NCBI GenBank assembly: GCA_031290815.1
Contig: JAISLO010000218.1
Coordinates: 1 to 14,626 of the forward strand
Length of the DNA stretch: 14,626 nt
Source: Synergistaceae bacterium
GTDB taxonomy: Bacteria > Synergistota > Synergistia > Synergistales > Synergistaceae
Reading direction: 5' to 3'
In this document: positions 1 to 7,613 of the stretch, one piece after another
Numbering within the stretch: the first letter of the stretch is position 1
How the letters are laid out: every line of letters begins with the position of its first letter
Made by a program: the position numbers and the translations under genes
The notes under the pieces: model-generated
Told to the model about the DNA's origin: nothing
The model's database searches: none
What the model saw: only the letters and a program-made list of their open reading frames with translations

Positions 1-22
1 TATTATGACCCGTCACAGGCAC
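1..22 (-). CDS. Possible 5' end of a further gene in the pilin operon (runs off the window)
   Basis: A GTG codon at 22-20 on the minus strand opens a frame reading M-P-V-T-G-H-N before the window ends. A GGAGG Shine-Dalgarno (forward CCTCC, 32-36) lies 9 bases upstream, the same spacing as for the first pilin gene of this cluster. The frame starts about 50 bases after the second pilin gene and reads in the same direction. A short leader like this could precede a prepilin cleavage site, but none is visible in seven codons. The competing ATG at 38-36 hits a stop after 11 codons. This is a start-site inference only; no product can be named. Confidence 0.33.
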
Positions 23-73
23 TTGCGTTCACCTCCATGCCGAATAAACGCCCCCCCTAGAGCGATCCATTTA

Positions 74-529
74 TCAGTCACTGTCTCCGACGTTCTTGAA
101 AGCACTTGGGCTCACCTCCCTGCGCATAGAAACGATCCTCTTGAGAGGCCCGCTGTTACCCATGTCGACGCTCACCATTACCGTCCTCGATGATGAGATA
201 TCGAACGAAACGCCGCCGAGGTTCTCCGACTGTGAGACGTAGACCTGAAAGCCGTCGAGCCTGCTGTTGTTCAGATTACTGGCGCGAGCAGGAATGTCGC
301 CGTACGGCGTGGCCTCGATAGTCTCAAGGACCTTCAGCGCGACCTGGCGAGCGTTCTCGAATTCCTTGTCATATATCGAACTCCTGGCTATCATTATTCC
401 AGCCATCATCCCCATCAGTACGACCGCCAGCATCATTATCGCGATCACCATCTCGACCAGCGACGATCCGCCATGTTTTTCCGAGGACACCTGCCAGTTA
501 AGGGTTGCCGTCTTTTCTTTGATCATCAT
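74..529 (-). CDS. Minor prepilin-like protein (type IV pilin N-methylation motif)
   Basis: This 151-residue protein has a class III (prepilin) signal. A 21-residue basic leader ends in Gly21, followed by S-S-L-V-E with Glu26 at mature position +5, then a hydrophobic helix rich in Ile/Met/Val (about 24-48). Position +1 is Ser rather than the usual Phe. A prepilin peptidase would cut after Gly21, and the helix would pack into a pilus or pseudopilus. The C-terminal half looks like a small globular pilin head and contains no cysteines. It begins 3 bases after the stop of the neighbouring prepilin gene, so the two are co-transcribed. Size and leader suit a PilV/GspI-type minor pilin, but I cannot choose between type IV pilus and type II secretion. 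The pilin class is well supported; the precise role is not. Confidence 0.82.
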   Translation of the reverse strand: MMIKEKTATLNWQVSSEKHGGSSLVEMVIAIMMLAVVLMGMMAGIMIARSSIYDKEFENARQVALKVLETIEATPYGDIPARASNLNNSRLDGFQVYVSQSENLGGVSFDISSSRTVMVSVDMGNSGPLKRIVSMRREVSPSAFKNVGDSD

Positions 530-532
530 ATC

Positions 533-1072
533 TCATCTCATCCTCAGGAGAACCGTCTGGTTGTCAGACTCGGTGAAGGCATATTTCTTATAGTCCGCTC
601 CGAGCAATCCAAAGTCGCTTTCGGCAAGCAGTTTCTTTATCGATCTCTTGACTTCCGCATTCTTCTGCTCTAGTTTCCATGATCCTTGGTAACCGATGTA
701 AACCTTGAGCGGTCTTGCCCCGCCCGAATCGACGAAGGATCTCACAACAAGGCTGCCGCCGTACTTCGTCACATCGTCTCTCAGGGCTTCGCGGTCTGCG
801 TAGATCTCGAGGCTCCTCACCAGCGGGCTGTTGGCCGCGTAGATCCCTCCTCCCGGCAGGCCAAGCATTTCGTTTTTGTCGGCATAGTATGCCAGCCACG
901 AAGACCTCACCGATTGGAGCGAGCGCACAAGCTGACGCGCCTCCGTCTGAGCGTCGATGACCTCTCCCGACGACAAACTCAACATGACGACGCCGGACAG
1001 AATGGCCAATATTACGATGACGAGCAGGAGCTCGACCAGCGAAAACCCCTTCTTTCTCGCCCAAACGCTCAT
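533..1072 (-). CDS. Prepilin-like protein, GspH/FimT-type
   Basis: The 179-residue protein begins with a very short basic leader and a textbook prepilin site: K-K-G9 followed by F-S-L-V-E, with Glu14 at mature +5. A hydrophobic helix follows (about 15-34). The rest is a mixed globular domain ending in a region rich in Lys and Tyr. After cleavage and N-methylation of Phe10 it should join an inner-membrane pilus or pseudopilus. The ATG at 1072 has a GGAGG ribosome site (forward CCTCC, 1082-1086) 9 bases upstream, which fixes the start. It is the first gene of the visible pilin operon, and the next prepilin gene starts 3 bases after its stop. GspH/FimT-like is a guess from length and position; membership of the pilin superfamily is clear. 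Confidence 0.87.
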   Translation of the reverse strand: MSVWARKKGFSLVELLLVIVILAILSGVVMLSLSSGEVIDAQTEARQLVRSLQSVRSSWLAYYADKNEMLGLPGGGIYAANSPLVRSLEIYADREALRDDVTKYGGSLVVRSFVDSGGARPLKVYIGYQGSWKLEQKNAEVKRSIKKLLAESDFGLLGADYKKYAFTESDNQTVLLRMR

Positions 1073-1174
1073 ATCGATCAGCCTCCGTTTCCTTTACTTA
1101 AAATCGCTTGCGCGTTGTGATATTCACGCGCCCCGCATGAGACCTTAACCGATTGCTTAATACTCATAGCCATC

Positions 1175-1203
1175 ATTCTATAACACTAAAGGCCTTAATG
1201 CAA
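1175..1203 (-). promoter_or_regulatory. Candidate promoter for the pilin genes
   Basis: On the minus strand TTGCAT (1203-1198) and TAGAAT (1180-1175) are 17 bases apart, about 100 bases before the first pilin start. The -10 box matches consensus at 5 of 6 positions but the -35 at only 3. The 180-base gap between metX and the pilins also holds a 6-bp inverted repeat (GCGCGT at 1110-1115 and ACGCGC at 1126-1131), which lacks the U-tract of a terminator. No clear metX terminator is visible here. Confidence 0.3.
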
Positions 1204-1252
1204 TGAGCCCAAAGTCCCGCTTTTGATTGTGAAGACTTCCTAAATTCAGCCG

Positions 1253-2371
1253 CTAGATATTTTCCTCCCTTATGAAGAAGCGCAATATTTCATCCATCTG
1301 ATCGAAATCGATCAGGAACGAGTCGTGCCCATTGTCGCTCTCGATCTCCTCGTAGAGGGAACGCGCCCCCGCCTTGCCCGCATAGCGGGCCGTCTCCATG
1401 ACCTGCCAGCTCGGGAAGAGTATGTCGCTGGAGATTCCCACGGCCAAAAGTCCCTTGCCTTTGAGCAGGGAAAAGGCTTCCTCCAGGCTTCCCCGTCCGG
1501 CCGCGACATCGTGAAGGTCCATTGCCCTCGTGGTATACAGGTAGCAGTTGGCGTCAAACCTGGAGACGAGTTCGTGCCCGTGATGTTCGAGGTAGGTCTC
1601 CACCTTGAACTTGGCGCCCCATTCGTGAGACGGCAGTTCACCGTCGGACATGCCGCGCATCCACCGCCCCGCAAAGCTCTGTTCGCTGCGATACGTTATC
1701 ATGGCGAGCATTCGCGCGTTTGCGAGCCCTTTGACAGGGCCGGGCCCAGGATAATAGTCCCCGCCTTTCCAATCCGGGTCGGAGAGAATACTCTGTCTCT
1801 GGACCTCGTTGTAGGCTATGGCCTGTGGATAAAGCCTGGCCGGAGCGGCAATTACGCAACAATTGTCGACCAGCTCCGGAAAACTCAGCGCGTGTTCCAG
1901 CGAGATCATCCCTCCGAACGAGCCGCCGACAACCAGCGCGATCCTCTCTATGCCGATGCTCCTCAGAGCGAGCCTCTGTGCCCTGGCCACATCCCTAGGG
2001 GTGACGACAGGGAAAGACATCCCCCACTGCCCGCCGGTATCTGGGTTCACGCTCATCGGGCTGGTGCTGCCGTAAGGGCTGCACAGGTTGTTGAAGCACA
2101 TTATGCAGAGCCTGCTTGTGTCGAATGCCCTGCCGGGGCCGACCAGCGGGCCGAGCCAGCCCTCGGGCAGACCTGGGACGTCCGGCCCGGCGAGATGGTG
2201 GCTGCCGGTCAAAGCATGGCATACCAGCACCACGTTCGAACCATCCGCGTCAGGCTTGCCGTACATGGCGTATCTCTGCTCGACGAGCGGCAATACCTTG
2301 CCGGAGTCCAGCTTGAAGTTCTCAAGAACCGAGACGCCAATAATTTCCTCAAATCCAGCTTCATCGGACAA
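1253..2371 (-). CDS. metX: Homoserine O-acyltransferase (MetX family)
   Basis: This enzyme activates homoserine by O-acylation (acetyl-CoA in most MetX proteins, succinyl-CoA in some), the committed step of methionine synthesis in the cytoplasm. From the TTG at 2371 the protein is 372 residues, the usual family length. It has an alpha/beta-hydrolase layout: an HALTGSHH oxyanion-side motif near residue 52, the nucleophile elbow GGSFGG with Ser151, Asp316 in the D-I-L-F-P loop, and His349 in GHDSFL. These form the expected Ser-Asp-His triad. The frame stays open upstream to an ATG at 2539, but that would put the riboswitch and terminator inside the coding region. The TTG is preceded by GGGGG at suitable spacing. 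The SAM-I riboswitch upstream independently supports a methionine-pathway role. Acyl-donor specificity cannot be read safely. Confidence 0.93.
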   Translation of the reverse strand: MSDEAGFEEIIGVSVLENFKLDSGKVLPLVEQRYAMYGKPDADGSNVVLVCHALTGSHHLAGPDVPGLPEGWLGPLVGPGRAFDTSRLCIMCFNNLCSPYGSTSPMSVNPDTGGQWGMSFPVVTPRDVARAQRLALRSIGIERIALVVGGSFGGMISLEHALSFPELVDNCCVIAAPARLYPQAIAYNEVQRQSILSDPDWKGGDYYPGPGPVKGLANARMLAMITYRSEQSFAGRWMRGMSDGELPSHEWGAKFKVETYLEHHGHELVSRFDANCYLYTTRAMDLHDVAAGRGSLEEAFSLLKGKGLLAVGISSDILFPSWQVMETARYAGKAGARSLYEEIESDNGHDSFLIDFDQMDEILRFFIREENI

Positions 2372-2435
2372 AGTCCATACCCCCAAATCGAAAACTGCCG
2401 TGCCGCAACGCGCGATTCCATGAATCCGTTTGCAC

Positions 2436-2467
2436 AAAAAAAGCCTTCCCGTAAGTAAGAGGAAGGC
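2436..2467 (-). terminator. Intrinsic terminator of the metX SAM riboswitch
   Basis: On the minus strand GCCTTCC (2467-2461) pairs perfectly with GGAAGGC (2449-2443) across an 11-base loop, followed at once by seven T residues (2442-2436). It lies just after the riboswitch aptamer and about 65 bases before the metX TTG start, the expected place for an attenuator. In known S-box elements SAM binding favours the terminator, so high SAM should switch metX off. Confidence 0.92.
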
Positions 2468-2483
2468 GGCCCAATTTCTCCCT

Positions 2484-2598
2484 CTCTCATCACCCGACCG
2501 CGCTCGGTCGAAGGTTTTGGCACCACGCCAACGCTCCACAGCGTTTGCAGGTTGCCGGGCTTCACAGGGCCAGGTCCCTCAGCCTCTCTCGATAAGAG
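2484..2598 (-). ncRNA. SAM-I (S-box) riboswitch upstream of metX
   Basis: The minus-strand RNA matches the S-box consensus closely. The P1 5' arm CTCTTATC (2598-2591) pairs over 8 bp, with one G-U, to GATGAGAG (2491-2484). In between come GAGAGGCTGAGGGACCTGGC, then CCTGTGAAGCCCGGCAACC, then GGTGCCAAAACC, which are the kink-turn, binding-pocket and J3/4 signatures of the class. An intrinsic terminator follows within 20 bases. S-box RNAs bind S-adenosylmethionine and repress methionine and SAM genes by premature termination. The aptamer appears complete, with no missing core element. Confidence 0.96.
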
Positions 2599-2644
2599 TA
2601 AACGACGCCCAAACGCAGCGTCCCATGATGCACATCACATAATG

Positions 2645-2674
2645 ATTTTAGTGAAAAACAGTGATCGATGTCAA
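2645..2674 (-). promoter_or_regulatory. Sigma70-type promoter of the metX transcript
   Basis: TTGACA (2674-2669) and TAAAAT (2650-2645) are separated by 18 bases on the minus strand. The predicted transcription start is about 40 bases before the riboswitch P1 helix. The -35 is perfect and the -10 matches 5 of 6. It is divergent from the rpmB promoter about 70 bases away. Confidence 0.75.
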
Positions 2675-2738
2675 GATCTATATCCCTTAAATCACTTAAA
2701 TCTCGGAGGTCGATCAATTTCATCATGCGCGGCGGCTA

Positions 2739-2767
2739 TTCACAGAAAGTATTTCCTGTGATAAAAT
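2739..2767 (+). promoter_or_regulatory. Promoter of rpmB, overlapped by an inverted repeat
   Basis: TTCACA (2739-2744) and TAAAAT (2762-2767) lie 17 bases apart, about 43 bases before the rpmB start. The spacer is largely occupied by an imperfect inverted repeat at 2741-2760 (CACAG at one end, CTGTG at the other, with a single mismatched pair inside). This arrangement could allow repressor binding, but no regulator is identified. Confidence 0.6.
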
Positions 2768-2809
2768 GCCAGGGTTGTTTTTGTAAACAAGCTCATGGGG
2801 GTGTGTGAA

Positions 2810-3004
2810 GTGTCCAAGTTTTGTGATTGTTGCGGCAGGGGGCCTGCCACTGGCAACGCAGTAAGCCACTCGAACCGTCATACGCGGAGGCGTTGGCTCA
2901 TCAATTTGAGAAGCGTCAAGGTGGATATGGGCGGAGGAGAGTCGAGGCGAATGAAGATCTGCACGAAGTGTCTCCGTTCGGATAGAGTCCGCAGGGCCGT
3001 GTAG
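2810..3004 (+). CDS. rpmB: 50S ribosomal protein L28
   Basis: The 64-residue protein matches bacterial L28: a C-x2-C (Cys5, Cys8) followed by G-R-G-P-x-T-G-N, then the conserved VSHSNRHTRRR segment (18-28), an NLRSVKV strand, and C-T-K-C-L (Cys51, Cys54) near the end. Four cysteines in two CxxC pairs mark the zinc-binding form. L28 is a late-assembling large-subunit protein. The GTG at 2810 is preferred because family members start 4-5 residues before the first CxxC and a GGGGGTG ribosome site precedes it. An in-frame ATG at 2795 would add five residues but overlaps that site. It is a single-gene unit on the opposite strand from all its neighbours. Confidence 0.95.
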   Translation: MSKFCDCCGRGPATGNAVSHSNRHTRRRWLINLRSVKVDMGGGESRRMKICTKCLRSDRVRRAV

Positions 3005-3012
3005 CACGGCCC
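2994..3012 (+). terminator. Hairpin at the end of rpmB with the stop codon in its loop
   Basis: GGGCCGTG (2994-3001) and CACGGCCC (3005-3012) form a perfect GC-rich 8-bp stem. Its three-base loop is the TAG stop codon of rpmB. A pyrimidine-rich tract (CCCTTTCTCCTTC) follows but has no run of four or more U, so termination efficiency is uncertain. The hairpin sits between convergent genes (thiN ends at 3025), so it may serve both strands. Confidence 0.6.
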
Positions 3013-3024
3013 ACCCTTTCTCCT

Positions 3025-3789
3025 TCACGCAAAGCACAGGTAAACAGCCAGGACGCCATCCCCGCAGCTTGCTGTCACGGTGGATGAAGTATCTCCGCCA
3101 CACGCGCTGATCTCGTTGCTGACCGTCCATGGGAAGTTCCTGTAGAGCGCTGCTCCATTGAGCGGCCATCTGACGCCTTCAATGTGAACGCCTCGGCATT
3201 CGTCCGTGAACGGAAGCAGTGATATCGCGAGAGGTTTACGGCGAAGGCTCAACTCCATCGTCTCACCGCCGCATAAGAAAAAAAGGCCCTCCATGTTGTC
3301 GATCATACAGCGGCGGTTTTTCATCGGTCCTTTGCCGTCCGTCCTGCCAGGAGAAAACGTGTTCGCCGTGCTCAGAAGATGATCAAACCTGCCGCCAAAA
3401 CAACCGGAGACCATGATCGAGTTGATCGAGTCCGTTTCTCCTCGGTGCTCGTCCTCCCAGATGCCTAGCGCGAGCTGAAAGTCAGTCAGGTCCTTGTCGC
3501 TCGAGAACAGCCTCTCGGCGGCACCCAGGCTTCGCGCCCAGTCCAGATCCTCCCTCGCCGCGCTGTCCATGTCGCCTATTATGGCATGAGGATGCACCCC
3601 TGACCTCCTGCACGAGCCCACTCCGCTGTCGACGGCCCAGACGACGGGAGAGTTTCTGGCCGTGAAATCGCTGAGCCACCCGGGCTCAGGCATCCTGCCG
3701 CCGAGTACGAACAGCGTGTGGCTGAGTGCTCCGGCGTCGGGGGATATGAATATATCGAGCTCCCTCGCGGAGATGAAGGGGACCTTCAC
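3025..3789 (-). CDS. thiN: Thiamine pyrophosphokinase
   Basis: This enzyme transfers pyrophosphate from ATP to thiamine, making the cofactor thiamine diphosphate directly. The 254-residue protein carries the family motifs in order: A-V-D-S-G (52-56), I-G-D-M-D-S (71-76) with acidic metal ligands, D-K-D-L-T-D (98-103), G-G-R-F-D-H (132-137), and a C-terminal beta domain with W-P-L (208-210) and S-N-E (224-226) that contacts thiamine. The N-terminus is about 25 residues longer than in compact homologues. The GTG start at 3789 lies 7 bases after the ftsK stop. Its GAGG ribosome site overlaps the end of ftsK, implying coupled translation. It is the last gene of the long minus-strand operon. Function follows from conserved motifs; no thiamine riboswitch is visible. 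Confidence 0.9.
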   Translation of the reverse strand: MKVPFISARELDIFISPDAGALSHTLFVLGGRMPEPGWLSDFTARNSPVVWAVDSGVGSCRRSGVHPHAIIGDMDSAAREDLDWARSLGAAERLFSSDKDLTDFQLALGIWEDEHRGETDSINSIMVSGCFGGRFDHLLSTANTFSPGRTDGKGPMKNRRCMIDNMEGLFFLCGGETMELSLRRKPLAISLLPFTDECRGVHIEGVRWPLNGAALYRNFPWTVSNEISACGGDTSSTVTASCGDGVLAVYLCFA

Positions 3790-3796
3790 GCGATCC

Positions 3797-6133
3797 TCAG
3801 CTCCCTCCCCTGAGGCGTTCCAGTATTTCGTCGGCGTCCTCTTTGTCGACTAATATCTCCCTGGCATGTGCGCCATCCGCCGGCCCTATGATTCCAGCCG
3901 TCTCCATCATGTCCACTAAACGCCCCGCCCTCGGGTAGCCGATCCGAAGCCGCTTCTGAAGGCCGCTCGCCGATGCTATGCCTGAGGAGATGACGATCTT
4001 GACCGCCTCATCCAACAGCGCGTCGTCGAAACCTCCGCTCTCCTCGATGCCCGAAGGCGCGTCGCCCTGGTCGTCGAGGTCGGTATAAATCGGCTCCCCG
4101 AACATATTTACGAGGTAGTCTATCCAGCGCGATATCGATCTTTCGTCGATCCAAGGAGATTGAATGCGCAGCGGTTTTGGATTCTGCGTCGACGTGAAGA
4201 GCATGTCACCCTTGCCGAGCAATTTTTCGGCTCCGCCGCAATCCAATATCGTGCGAGAATCCATCATCGACGGCAGGGTGAAGGCGACCCGGGCCGGCAC
4301 ATTGGACTTGATCAGACCGGTTATCACGTTGACCGACGGCCTTTGTGTCGCGAGTATCAGGTGGATGCCCACCGCTCTGGCCATCTGAGCGAGCCTGCAT
4401 ATATACTCCTCTACCTCTTTCTGCGCGGTCATCATGAGATCGGCCAGCTCATCCACAACGATTACGATGTGCGGCATCCTGTCCTTGGGAATAGCCAACT
4501 CGTTGAAGGAGTCGAGATTCCTGACCTTTACCGCCGCGCAGCACGTGTACCTTCGCTCCATCTCCCTCACCGCCCAGGCAAGCACGTGGACGGCCTTTTT
4601 GGAATCGGTCACGGGAGGGGTGAGGAGGTGCGGAAGCTTCTCATACACCGCCATCTCGACCCGCTTGGGGTCGACCAGGACCATCTTTAGCTCGTCCGGC
4701 TTACGCATTGAACAGAGGCCGACTATGCATCCGTTCACGAACACGCTCTTGCCCGACCCTGTGGTGCCGGCCACAAGGAGATGGGGCATCTCCTCCAGCC
4801 CAACGACGAGAGGGTCGCCGTTTATGGTCACACCCATCGGAAGCGGCAGCGTCTTGTCCGTGAACTGAAACGCGTCCTCCTCTATCATGGATCGCAGGGT
4901 GATCCCCCTCCGCTTTGGATTCGGTATCTCTATGCCGACGTAAGGATGCCCGGGTATCGGCGCCTCGACCCTGAGGCTGGCAACGGCCAGCGCCATCGAG
5001 AGGTCGTTGGAGAGCGCCACTATTCTGTTGACCTTGACGCCGGGAAGCGGTTGTATTCTGAACTGGATGACAGTCGGGCCGAGGAGTATATCGGCAAGCT
5101 CCGCGTCAATGCCGAACTGAGAGAGGGATTCTATTATCCTCTCCCCCCAGGGGCGCGCCGTCTCCGCCGATATATCATTGTCGTAGTCGCGTTCCGCACC
5201 GTAGATCTCGGGAGGCGGAGGGAACTGTCCCGAGGAGAGATGGACGCCGTCAACCTCATACTCGACCTCGTCCACGGCGACTACGTCTACCGGCAGCGGA
5301 AGCTCGGGCATATCTTCCTCATGCCCCTCCGGTTTGCCCTCCCCTAAATCGCGGATGTCCTCGTGTTCGGCGGTTCGATCGCAGTCTGAACTACCGCCGT
5401 CCTGCGCGGAGTGTTCGTTTGTGCCTGATACGGACTCGCCGGCTGCCGTCTCGTTTAGTTTGAATGCCTCATGCCGCCGCGCCCGCCAAGAGGAAAACTT
5501 CGAGAAGAGATAAATCAGCGCGTTGCAGGCAGCGAGAAACGGCGCGTTAAATCCATAGCAGAACAGCGTCAGGGCTATGGTGAAAACCCCAGTCATCGTA
5601 GTGCCAAGGGGGCCGACATTTCTGAACAGCCATTCCGAAAGCGACGTGCCCGCCGTTCCCGGCCGCAGGAAAGGATATGGCGGCACACCTGGTTGAGTGA
5701 AGTCGAGAAGGCCCAAGATGAGCGCGGCGCAGACGTAGAGCGACGCCGTCCCGATGGTCTGAGAGAGCGGCCGCGGGATGGCCCTTCCTATGAGCAGCGA
5801 TAGGAGTACATATCCAATGTACAGCAGGATTATGAGGACGCTGCCTCCGAACATGCCGATCATCCGATTCCTCGCCGTCTCGCCGATGAGCCCGGTCCAG
5901 TCCGTGAATACAGCGGCTATGAGGAACAGATCGAGCAGCAGCAGAACAGAGGCGGCCGCGAACGCGACCTTCCTGTTGGCGAATGACCCGACGCCATTAG
6001 CCAGAACACGGAAGATCCCCTTCCTGGAGGCTCTTGTCACTCCAACCGTTCCTCTGAACTTGGCTGTCTTCGCTCTGGCCTCCCCGGTCCGGATGCCCCG
6101 TTTTCCCTGCAGAGGGGCGCGTTTAGCAGGCAT
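3797..6133 (-). CDS. ftsK: FtsK/SpoIIIE-family DNA translocase
   Basis: A membrane-anchored hexameric motor that pumps chromosomal DNA through the closing septum and helps dimer resolution. The 778 residues divide as follows: a strongly basic N-terminal tail (1-55); about four membrane helices (57-77, 95-115, 128-144, 180-210); an acidic linker (225-300); the alpha/beta motor core (320-690); and a gamma winged-helix domain (702-762). Walker A is GTTGSGKS (456-463) and Walker B is HIVIVVDELAD (555-565). ATQRPSVNVITGLIKSN (595-611) is a conserved motor segment. The gamma domain suggests recognition of polarity sequences (KOPS/SRS). The ATG start overlaps the end of tldD by 11 bases. Overall length is typical of SpoIIIE-sized proteins, without the very long linker of E. 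coli FtsK. Confidence 0.96.
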   Translation of the reverse strand: MPAKRAPLQGKRGIRTGEARAKTAKFRGTVGVTRASRKGIFRVLANGVGSFANRKVAFAAASVLLLLDLFLIAAVFTDWTGLIGETARNRMIGMFGGSVLIILLYIGYVLLSLLIGRAIPRPLSQTIGTASLYVCAALILGLLDFTQPGVPPYPFLRPGTAGTSLSEWLFRNVGPLGTTMTGVFTIALTLFCYGFNAPFLAACNALIYLFSKFSSWRARRHEAFKLNETAAGESVSGTNEHSAQDGGSSDCDRTAEHEDIRDLGEGKPEGHEEDMPELPLPVDVVAVDEVEYEVDGVHLSSGQFPPPPEIYGAERDYDNDISAETARPWGERIIESLSQFGIDAELADILLGPTVIQFRIQPLPGVKVNRIVALSNDLSMALAVASLRVEAPIPGHPYVGIEIPNPKRRGITLRSMIEEDAFQFTDKTLPLPMGVTINGDPLVVGLEEMPHLLVAGTTGSGKSVFVNGCIVGLCSMRKPDELKMVLVDPKRVEMAVYEKLPHLLTPPVTDSKKAVHVLAWAVREMERRYTCCAAVKVRNLDSFNELAIPKDRMPHIVIVVDELADLMMTAQKEVEEYICRLAQMARAVGIHLILATQRPSVNVITGLIKSNVPARVAFTLPSMMDSRTILDCGGAEKLLGKGDMLFTSTQNPKPLRIQSPWIDERSISRWIDYLVNMFGEPIYTDLDDQGDAPSGIEESGGFDDALLDEAVKIVISSGIASASGLQKRLRIGYPRAGRLVDMMETAGIIGPADGAHAREILVDKEDADEILERLRGGS

Positions 6134-7526
6134 CTCCGGTATCGCTTCCTCCCACGGTCAGATCCCTAATCAGCAGCGTCGGCTGACCGTCGGTGACCGG
6201 CACCGACTGTCCCGATTTTCCGCAGGTCCCAGCGTCTAGGACGAGCTCGCGCCCGACGCCGATTATGTTCATCAGAGCCTCGGGGCCGTTTCCGGTAAGC
6301 GTCGCGCCCTTGACGGCGGGGCCGATCCTGCCGTTTTCGACGAGATATCCCTCAGATACGTAGAACACGAAGTTCCCTGACGTTGGGTCGACCTCCCCTC
6401 CTCCCATTTTTTTGACGAGTATCCCGCTGTCCATGTCCTCGAGCAGCTCGCCAAATTCGCTCTGGCCGGCGCTTATATACGTATTGCTCATCCTGGGCAG
6501 AGGCGGGTGCATGTAGGATTCGCGCCTGCCGTTGCCGGTTATAGGCAGGCCGCCTATCCTCGCCGAGAGGATGTCCGACATGTAGCCTTTCAGCTCCCCA
6601 TTCTCGACCAGTACGTTCCTCGCCGCCGGAGTTCCTTCGTCGTCATACCCGTATGACCCGTACCTGCCTGGGATCGTCGCGTCGTCGATTATCGTGACGA
6701 GGGGGCTTGCGACGAGCTCGCCTATCCTGCCGCGATACACGGAGAAGTCCTTTTGAATGATGTCCGCCTCGAGTCCGTGACCGCAGGCCTCATGAATCAT
6801 CGTGCCTCCGGCGGAACCGGCGAGCAGCACCGTCATGGCGCCGGCAGGGCATGGGACCGCGTCCAGCATCAATATGCCCCGAGAGAGCGCCCTCATGGCT
6901 ATCTCGTGGGCGCTGCCGCCCCCGTCGCTGAATTCGTCCTCCGACCAGAACCCGTCGACCGGCGAGAGGCGAGAGCGGGCCTCGTATCCAGTCCTCAGCT
7001 CGCCGTCTCGTTCGAGAACGACCTGAACGGCGAAATTCGTGTATTTCCTGGAGTCGCTGACGACGGATCCGTCACCCCTGATCACCAGCACGAACTTGAC
7101 GGATGTCCTGAACCCGAACGTCACCTGCCTCAAATACTTGCACTCGCCGCGCAGGCTTCTGTCGAGGTCGTGAAAGAAACTCGCGTCCAGAGTCGGGACG
7201 GGAGTGTTGAGATCGATCAGCGGTTCGCCGCCCCCAGGAGCGTGAGCCGCCGTTCTGATGCCGGAGAGATCCGACACGTCGGCTATAGCAAGACTCGCCG
7301 AATCGGCGGTGACGCCCATCGTATGAGAAAAAGCCGTGTTCTCCCCCCGAATGATCCTGACCCCTAGCCCGTCGCCCCGTGACGACGAGATCGTATCCAG
7401 CCTTTCGTCGTCGAACCGCGTCGAGTGGCTGACCCCCGACTGCATATAGAGATCGGCGTAATCGGCGCCAGATCTCGTAAACGATGCAATTGTCTCCCTT
7501 ATGTCGTCCAAAACCGGAGATTTCAT
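6123..7526 (-). CDS. tldD: TldD metalloprotease
   Basis: TldD works with TldE/PmbA as a heterodimeric zinc protease that degrades unfolded peptides, and in some bacteria it matures microcins or other peptides. The 467-residue protein has the catalytic H-E-A-C-G-H motif (245-250) and Cys435 in G-T-C-G-K-S-G-Q, the position of the third zinc ligand in the E. coli structure. Other conserved blocks are S-x-R-G-D-G-L-G-V-R (48-57), D-D-A-T-I-P-G-R-Y-G (281-290), the D-D-E-G-T-P block (295-300) and the K-K-M-G-G-G (372-377) region. The ATG at 7526 has an AAGGA site about 10 bases upstream. The gene overlaps ftsK by 11 bases and lies 87 bases after the small DUF4911-like gene. No tldE/pmbA partner is present in the window. 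Confidence 0.95.
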   Translation of the reverse strand: MKSPVLDDIRETIASFTRSGADYADLYMQSGVSHSTRFDDERLDTISSSRGDGLGVRIIRGENTAFSHTMGVTADSASLAIADVSDLSGIRTAAHAPGGGEPLIDLNTPVPTLDASFFHDLDRSLRGECKYLRQVTFGFRTSVKFVLVIRGDGSVVSDSRKYTNFAVQVVLERDGELRTGYEARSRLSPVDGFWSEDEFSDGGGSAHEIAMRALSRGILMLDAVPCPAGAMTVLLAGSAGGTMIHEACGHGLEADIIQKDFSVYRGRIGELVASPLVTIIDDATIPGRYGSYGYDDEGTPAARNVLVENGELKGYMSDILSARIGGLPITGNGRRESYMHPPLPRMSNTYISAGQSEFGELLEDMDSGILVKKMGGGEVDPTSGNFVFYVSEGYLVENGRIGPAVKGATLTGNGPEALMNIIGVGRELVLDAGTCGKSGQSVPVTDGQPTLLIRDLTVGGSDTGDAC

Positions 7527-7613
7527 ATCATCACATTCCTTCTGACTCTATTTTAGAAAATGCCGCAGCGAACCTCGGAATCCACGCATCTTGATATGAA
7601 TCTGATCCCGCCG

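Noticed and set aside
1110..1131. GCGCGT/ACGCGC hairpin as the metX terminator
   Set aside because: Only a 6-bp stem with a 10-base loop and no adjacent U-tract on the minus strand. It lies closer to the pilin start than to the end of metX.
1325..2458. A 377-codon open frame on the plus strand opposite metX
   Set aside because: It is antisense to a well-supported gene in GC-rich DNA, has no recognisable domain, and covers the metX terminator.
2372..2539. N-terminal extension of MetX to the ATG at 2539
   Set aside because: This part covers the SAM riboswitch 3' arm and the intrinsic terminator, and its translation does not resemble MetX. A TTG at 2371 gives the normal family length.
2723..3169. 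A 148-codon minus-strand frame overlapping rpmB and the end of thiN
   Set aside because: It is the antisense of rpmB plus an off-frame read of thiN, crosses the divergent promoters, and has no family resemblance.
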